Source of the DNA: Gnetum montanum
Lineage: Eukaryota > Streptophyta > Gnetopsida > Gnetales > Gnetaceae
Assembly: GCA_015680685.1 (NCBI GenBank)
Contig: MNCI01037851.1
Span: 37,934 to 101,933 of the forward strand
Length of the DNA: 64,000 bases
Direction of reading: 5' to 3'
Shown here: positions 58,701 through 64,000 of the stretch, in pieces
Layout of the letters: each line of letters begins with the position of its first letter
Numbering within the stretch: the stretch's first letter is position 1
The notes under the pieces: model-generated
Seen by the model: the letters and a program-made list of their open reading frames with translations, nothing else
Databases searched by the model: none
What the model was told of the DNA's origin: nothing
Program-made: the position numbers and the translations under genes

Positions 58701-58974
58701 GGAAAGATTGTGGCTACTACAGAAGACAACAAATTAAAAGGATATTGAGCTAAGCAGCAGTCCAATATTGTAATTAATTGTTCTTGGTAAGCAACAAATC
58801 TAAGCAAGAAGGTAAGATGATCCTTTTCTTGCTATGTCTGATGGATAACGCTGGCTGATAATCTCAATATCTCATCTCTTTTACTTTCTTTACTGTGAAT
58901 ATCTTTTTATGTTAGAATCAACTTTGACAAGATTTGTTTTTTAGATCTTTGATTGTTGAATCTTTATTTTTGTT

Positions 58975-59180
58975 GATGGATCTCTCCAGTCATCCTCTAC
59001 ACTCTCATCCTATACACTCTTAGGCCTAAATGAGTTGGGTGAGAGTTGTTTCTATAATGATCTAGAGACACCCATAATGATTTGGGGTATATTGGCATAA
59101 CGATTTACCAACAGGGGCCAAGGATCCCTTGTATGAGGATTGGTACTGCCAACATAAAGTGAGAGTATCCCTAGGCCTAT
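58975..59180 (+). repeat. LTR-derived segment, counterpart of 51925-52110
   Basis: It shares GAGAGTTGTTTCT, CACCCATAATGATTTGGGG and ATGAGGATTGGTACYGCC with the reverse complement of 51925-52110, in the same order. It lies 90 bp from the tail of LINE H, which may have inserted into this element. Confidence 0.6.
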
Positions 59181-59287
59181 GTCTATTTTGAGATTTTTTG
59201 AAATTTGTAGAATTGTTGAATTCTTGGTTGTTGGCTGGAAAATTGGCTTGATGATCCCCATGAATGCTTAATTGTTTTTTTTTTTTN

Positions 59288-62200
59288 CTAGGGGTTCGTC
59301 GGTAGCTGATGGCAGGCACAGTGTGGGTGTTCCAGCTCATGCAGAATATCCAGCGGGTTTCGATGGAGCTCCATGTCGACAAAACTAGCGGCCTGCTGGA
59401 TTCCTTGCATGACCGACTCCCGTTTGTTTCGATTTGTCACTGATGTCCCCATGTTTGGATGGAAGCGCACTAAGGTTCGGCGGATATGGCGCCTGAGCTC
59501 CCCCCAGGAGTTGTCGCAATTGATGCCTAGGATGAGGTATGGGCACCATCCACTTCTGAGCCACTGGTGGGTGCTATGTTCGTGTGCTTGGTCCAGTTGG
59601 CTCTGCTGCTGGGTCTCCTCCTCCTGATCTTGTTCAAACTGCGCCCGTTCAGCCTCCTGCAACAATTCTTCCCGCACTTGGGCCTGGATCTCATCCTCCA
59701 GCCAGGCCTGGGCTGCATCGGCCAAGAGGCTTTGTTGCCTCACCCACTCCTACTCCCTTTCCCTAAACTGGGCTTCCAACTCAGCCCGTGCCTGCGCAAG
59801 GGACTCCTGCCATTTTGCCTCCCATTCTTGCAGCTCAGCCTCACATGCCATGGTTGCGGCTTGCTGTGTAGCCTGCTGCAACTCCTTGTCCCGGTTTGCG
59901 CTGTGCTCGGAGGTCTCAGGCAGAGACGATTCCGGTGTCGCGGACCTGGTTGGGGGGCACTGTCCACGCTGGCTACGTTTTCGCGTGTAGGTCATGGCAG
60001 GCGGGGTCCATAGGGTCTCCCGGTTGGCCAAAGATGAGGTGCTAGGCAGGGGGGCATCCCAGGGGGGGTTTGCCCCCCCCTTTGTCCCTCGCCATAAGGC
60101 CAGGATGAGCCCTGAATGACGGCCCCATCTTTGAAGTTGTAGGGCCACTAGAAAAAATCGTGGCAAGTTAACCTAGTGCCCCAACTTCAGGCAACAGAGG
60201 AAGGCAAAGTGGATGCCCTGTAGCTTGGAGCCATTGCCAGACTGGACAAAGAAACGATCCACCAAATTTGCCACTTGGGCCCAGATTCGGGGTTGGGAGG
60301 ATCTGGGCACTTGCCTACTTCGCGTGCGTGGCACCGGCCCATTGAAGAATAGTTCCGCATCCTGCAACCCTCGTGTGGAAGGCACAATGACCTCGCCATC
60401 GGCTTGGGCCCCCAGACACTTGGCAATCAAGGATTCTGTGATGGTTACCTCTCTTCCCCGAAAGTAAGTCTGGTCATTGTGCCAGTTCAAGAAGAACGTG
60501 CCATCTGCAAGATCTGGGTCACTTGCCAGCCGCTGCAGAGGGTCGTCCCAGCCACACTGTTCCACCATTTCCCAAAGTTCTTCCTCCTCCTGGAATGCGG
60601 TGTAGTCAGGTTCGAAAGTCGGCTTGACTCCCATTGTGGCCTTGATCTCATTCCATGCGCGGTGAGCTTGGGAAAGCACCAGCGTGGGCGGGGGCAGCTT
60701 GACTTGTTGGAAAACAGTGCTATTTCTTGCCTTCCACGCTACCCATAAAAGTAGCATGGCCTGAGAGTCATCGGTGAGGCGCCTCGAGGGGGTTGCATCA
60801 ACTGCGTGCCATGTGGCGCGCATGTATGCACAATCCGTGATGAAATGCTGAACTGTTTTTGGCGCAGCGCCGCACAGGGGGCAGGTGTCGTCCAGATGAA
60901 GGCTGCGTCTGTGCAGAAGCATGCGAACTGGTAACGTGTCATTTCGCAGTAACCATAGGAACATTTTGATCTTCTCGGGGAGCTGCCCCCTTCAAATCTG
61001 TTGCCAGGCTGACACTTGTCGGTACCTGGCCGCCATCAGTTGGCGTGGCTCAAGGCCCAACCACCCCTGTGCCTGCATCACACACGCATGGTGGTAGAGC
61101 GTCTGCTAGGGCCTCGAATCCTGCACCCCTGCCTCCCAACGATGATACTTCGCATTCATGACGCGGATCCACTGGGGTAGTTCCCCATGTGGGCGCGTGA
61201 AACAGAGCAACAGACGTTGTTGCCCCAGCATTAGCTCATCTTCGAACGACGTGATGCCCAGCCCCCCCTCGTTACCGGGGCTCGTGACCTGTTCCCAACA
61301 CAAGGTGGAGTTTGGCCACGCCCCCCCCCCCTTTGTCCCCTGTCCAGAGGAAATGCCTAATCTGCATGTTGATCTTGTTAATGACGACGTTTTGAGGGGT
61401 GGCAACTGTTGCCACGAACCAGGTAATTGCTATTAGGATTCCTAATGCCACAATCAATCACCCCTTCTGGGTCAAGAAACGATTTGCCGAGTGACCCATC
61501 CCCCCCGATCCACTTTCTCCAACAATGTCCCCCAAGACATGCACCGACCCCACTAGAAGAGTGGGATACCCAGGTAGGAGCCCTTGATCGTTTCGGGCAG
61601 GATGTTCAGAACTTGCATGACTTGATTTTTAATTTGTGAATCCACATTCATAAAATGGGCTAAGGATTTAGCCCTGTTAATCTCCAGTCCCAACTCATCT
61701 GCTAATCAGGAAAGGGCGATGTTGATGCATCGTGCTTGTGGGACCCCCGCTCGACTAAGTAACATTGTGTCATCCACATAGTGCTTGGCCTGACATTCCA
61801 CCCCCGCGATGTCTAATCTGCCAACCCCCAACGTTCTACAATAAAGTTGCATAAGGTCCATAGCGATAATGAACAATAGGGGCAAGAGTGGGTCCCCCTG
61901 CTGTAACCCCCTCCCAGGTGAGGAGAGGCCCCACGGCCGCCCCCCCACGTCAAAGGAGAAGCCAATGGATGACTGCATGTGGATGCAAAGTTGGATAAAC
62001 CCCTGGTCAAAACCTTTTCGTTGCATTATGGTAGCCATGGCTTCCTAGCTAAGCATGTCATACGCCTTGGTAATATCGAACTTGAGATAGAGCCTAGGGA
62101 AACCCGTAGTCTGAAGCGAGTGGAACACCTCCTGCATGAGCAGAACTTGGTCCTGCAAGGTTTGGCCTTGCACAAACCTTGCTTGATTAACTCCCACCAG

Positions 62201-63781
62201 CTTGGGCATGAGAGGCCTATGCAGAATCAATTTGGAGAAAACCCGAATCAAAACGTTGCAGACCCCGATAGGACGGAAGTGTTCTGGGCAGTGTGCCTTT
62301 GCTTGCTTTGGGATGTACACAATTTGAGAGCAGTTGATCTCCCTTCGAACCTGCCTCTTAGCCAGCATAAGGTTGAAGGTGTCCAGGATATTTGGTCCCA
62401 CAATATCTAGGAAGGTCCAAAAGAACTCGAGACTTCAGCTGTCCGACCCAGGCGCCTTCCCTCTCGGCATGTTGTTGATGGTGGCAACGAGTTCCTGCCA
62501 AGAGAACGGGGTCAGCAACCATGTGTTGTCTTCCTCATTCAACACTTGCGCAATTGGGACCAAAATGGGGTTGGTGGGTCGCTTGACCCAGATCTTCTCC
62601 CAATATTGAGTCAGCTCCCTAGCGACGTTCTGTGGTTCATCAATAATCCTCCTATCTCGGGTGTGTAAATAACTTGGTTGGCCCCAGCCTCGTGTCTTAG
62701 CGATGACGAAGAAAAATTTTGTTTGCCTATCCCCTTCGCGGAGCCATCTGACCTGTGACCTTTGTTTCCAGTATGTCTCCTCTTCAAGATCAAGGCCTTG
62801 AAGTTGCCGCAGAATGTTTTGCTCTTTTGCATGTAGGTCCTCCCTGTCCTCTTGTTTGATCTGGACCTGAATAAGTTTATCTCGGAGCACCTTGCGACCT
62901 GTCATAAAAGAGAATTTGTCTTCGATTGGTAGGGCCTTGATGGCCCATTTTAGGCGAAGTAAACCCTCCTTTAGGAAGTTCCTGGGGTCTCCCTGGCCAA
63001 GTTGGTAATCCGCCCAAATGTCCTCCACTAATGGCCTCAACCATGGCTTAGACAATCAGGTTGCCTTGAAGTGGAATGGTCGGGGGGTCTGGGACCTTTC
63101 TGGCCCGAGCGAACAAATCAGGGACCGATGATTTGAAGTGACCCTTTCTTGTCCTGTAACCTGTGCAGCCAATTTGAGGAGGAGGTCAGAGCTGATGCAG
63201 ACTCGGTTGATTCGGGAAAGGACGTGGTTTGAGCCTTTTCTCTTGTTGCTCTAGGTGAACTGGCAGTTCCCAATGGGCAGATCCACCAGCGAGTGGGCTG
63301 TTAGGAAATCCTGAAACTCTTGTGCGCTTGGAGGGGGGGGGGGGGGGGGGGCCCCCTGGATTTTTCCCATGAATGCAAGCGCTGGTTGAAGTTCCCAACA
63401 ATTAGCCAGGCCTAGCATTCTGGCACCAGCATCGCCACGCGTTCCATCTCCTATAGCCTCTGTTCCCAATTCTGTGCCCTATAGAAGTTGGTCAGCCAAA
63501 TCCCCTGGGAGGGGACGTGGATGGTCATGGTCCATTGTGAGGTGTTCACTAGTGCCATGTCATAGCAATCTAGTATATAGCAAGACCTTTGGCCCGACCT
63601 ATGTAGGGGTGCATGTGGGTTTTCTAGCCATCCCAAGAGAGAAGGTGAGATTCCATCGCCTGTAACTTGGTTTCATAGAGGCAAACAATGTCACAGTCTT
63701 CATCCCGGACGATTCTACGTAGGGTATTTCTTTTATAGGGTGTATCCTATCCCCTACAATTCCAGCTGAAAATCTTCATGT
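59288..63781 (-). pseudogene. LINE H ORF2: endonuclease, RT, zf-RVT, FRGR-type, coiled coil, J-like
   Basis: It starts MKIFSWNCRG at about 63779 with TAG directly after. The endonuclease has GNFN for GDFN and SNH for SDH, and carries a C/G homopolymer near 63335-63350. RT has FSWQELVATINNMPRGKAPG, VCNVLIRVFSKLILH and an intact active site KHYVDDTMLLS (near 61770). The zinc-binding part is WLLRNDTLPVRM then CPLCGAAPKTVQHFITDC. The FRGR-type domain is FRGREVTITESLIAKCLGAQ through GLILALWRG (60500-60070). The coiled coil spans about 59840-59550 and the J-like domain is at 59545-59333. The endonuclease is dead, the RT motif is kept, and the C-terminal part is nearly open. Confidence 0.85.
59333..59545 (-). 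other. J-like domain at the end of LINE H ORF2
   Basis: The 71 residues start [10 protein letters not shown], then [17 protein letters not shown] (HPN where the sibling has HPD), then VMQGIQQAASFVDMELHRN and DILHEL. The spacing is identical to the domain at 47609-47821. HPD-to-HPN is a single G-to-A change and would abolish Hsp70 stimulation in a normal J protein. Confidence 0.72.
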
Positions 63782-64000
63782 ATGTCTAGATGAGTGGCAT
63801 TGGTAGACCTCCCGGAAGGTCTGCTGTAACCCCAAATCAATACTTCGTTGGGCTTGTCTAGCCCTGGACCGGCTCTTACTTGGGCGGCCAGTGTGACCCT
63901 CCCCCTCTCGCACCATTGGGCAACAACCCGAGTCCTCAGGTGTGGGTTCCTGCTTCGGTGGCCGATGGGACTTTGTGCTTCCCCGAACCATGTTTACCCA
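63776..64000 (-). pseudogene. LINE H ORF1, C-terminal end
   Basis: The visible C-terminus is open from the window edge (WVNMVRGSTKSHRPPKQEP) to [16 protein letters not shown], matching the ORF1 end of the copy at 41790-48082. The stop TGA at 63778-63776 overlaps the ORF2 ATG in an ATGA. DUF4283 and CCHC parts lie outside the window. Confidence 0.75.

Larger units (their letters stand above)
56906..59271 (+). other. intron or downstream DNA with LTR features
   Basis: No supported gene. 57361-57458 is an open stretch with a good donor that I could not attach to the kinase. About 57900-59180 looks like an LTR on +, with a Glu/Asn-rich repeat tract (58425-58700) and an end segment shared with 51925-52110. 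A short duplication, TACCCCCTCAATGGCTG, lies near 57680-57715. Confidence 0.45.
59272..64000 (-). mobile_element. LINE H, nearly full-length, runs off the window
   Basis: On - the element runs from beyond 64000 to a T run at 59272-59286 (its A tail). It has the last part of ORF1, the ORF1/ORF2 ATGA overlap, and a complete ORF2 order identical to the copy at 41790-48082. It is the best preserved copy for the C-terminal half: 60964-59288 is one frame with only two TAG codons. It ends in A right after the ORF2 stop (one N between), so the usual 3' UTR is absent. Confidence 0.88.

Overview
The window looks like nuclear DNA of a seed plant with a very large, transposon-rich genome; a gymnosperm is my best guess. 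The evidence is one split plastid-type kinase gene with an intron of about 23.5 kb, many nested and decayed retroelements, plant-type L1 LINEs and Gypsy elements, long AT-rich non-coding stretches and assembly gaps (1646-1719, 42918-43041, single N at 30011, 30458 and 59287). The species cannot be named from the sequence.

The only host gene I can support is an ABC1/UbiB-type atypical kinase (ABC1K, closest in memory to the plastid member ABC1K9) on the + strand. Nine exons from 20194 to 50910 join in frame into exactly 435 codons, from a putative transit peptide to just past the DFG motif. The C-terminal exon(s) were not found and probably lie beyond 64000. The 25177-48672 intron is a graveyard of LINEs.

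Layout: 1-1625 LTR-like sequence; 1853-3898 a decayed multi-exon gene on +, followed by a tandem repeat array (4027-4490) and then, on -, the protease-gag-PBS-LTR part of a Gypsy element (4864 to about 9779) that has lost its reverse transcriptase, RNase H and integrase. 9780-16400 holds older LTR-element debris. 16400-20190 is largely unassigned and is followed by the kinase gene. After its last visible exon, 50911-59270 contains LTR fragments, short tandem duplications and a truncated LINE. 59272 to the end is a nearly full LINE on -, running out of the window.

The most unusual content is a LINE family seen in six copies here (about 23.8-24.7 +, 29.4-30.1 +, 39.3-40.9 -, 41.8-48.1 +, 54.8-56.9 -, 59.3-64.0 -). 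Its second ORF does not stop after reverse transcriptase and the zinc-binding RVT domain. It continues through a conserved FRGR-type domain, a proline-rich linker and a charged coiled coil into a C-terminal domain that reads as a DnaJ-like J domain (Y..LGI, R/K-rich helix II, HPD, helix III with QA and a terminal HRN..LD). A seventh, related copy (30.5-36.4 -) has the FRGR-type domain and a coiled coil but no J domain. The best copy (41790-48082) has an intact target-site duplication, an ORF1 with DUF4283-like and CCHC parts, and a 4-nt ATGA overlap between ORF1 and ORF2. All copies are inactivated, mostly by TAG codons where a sibling has CAG.
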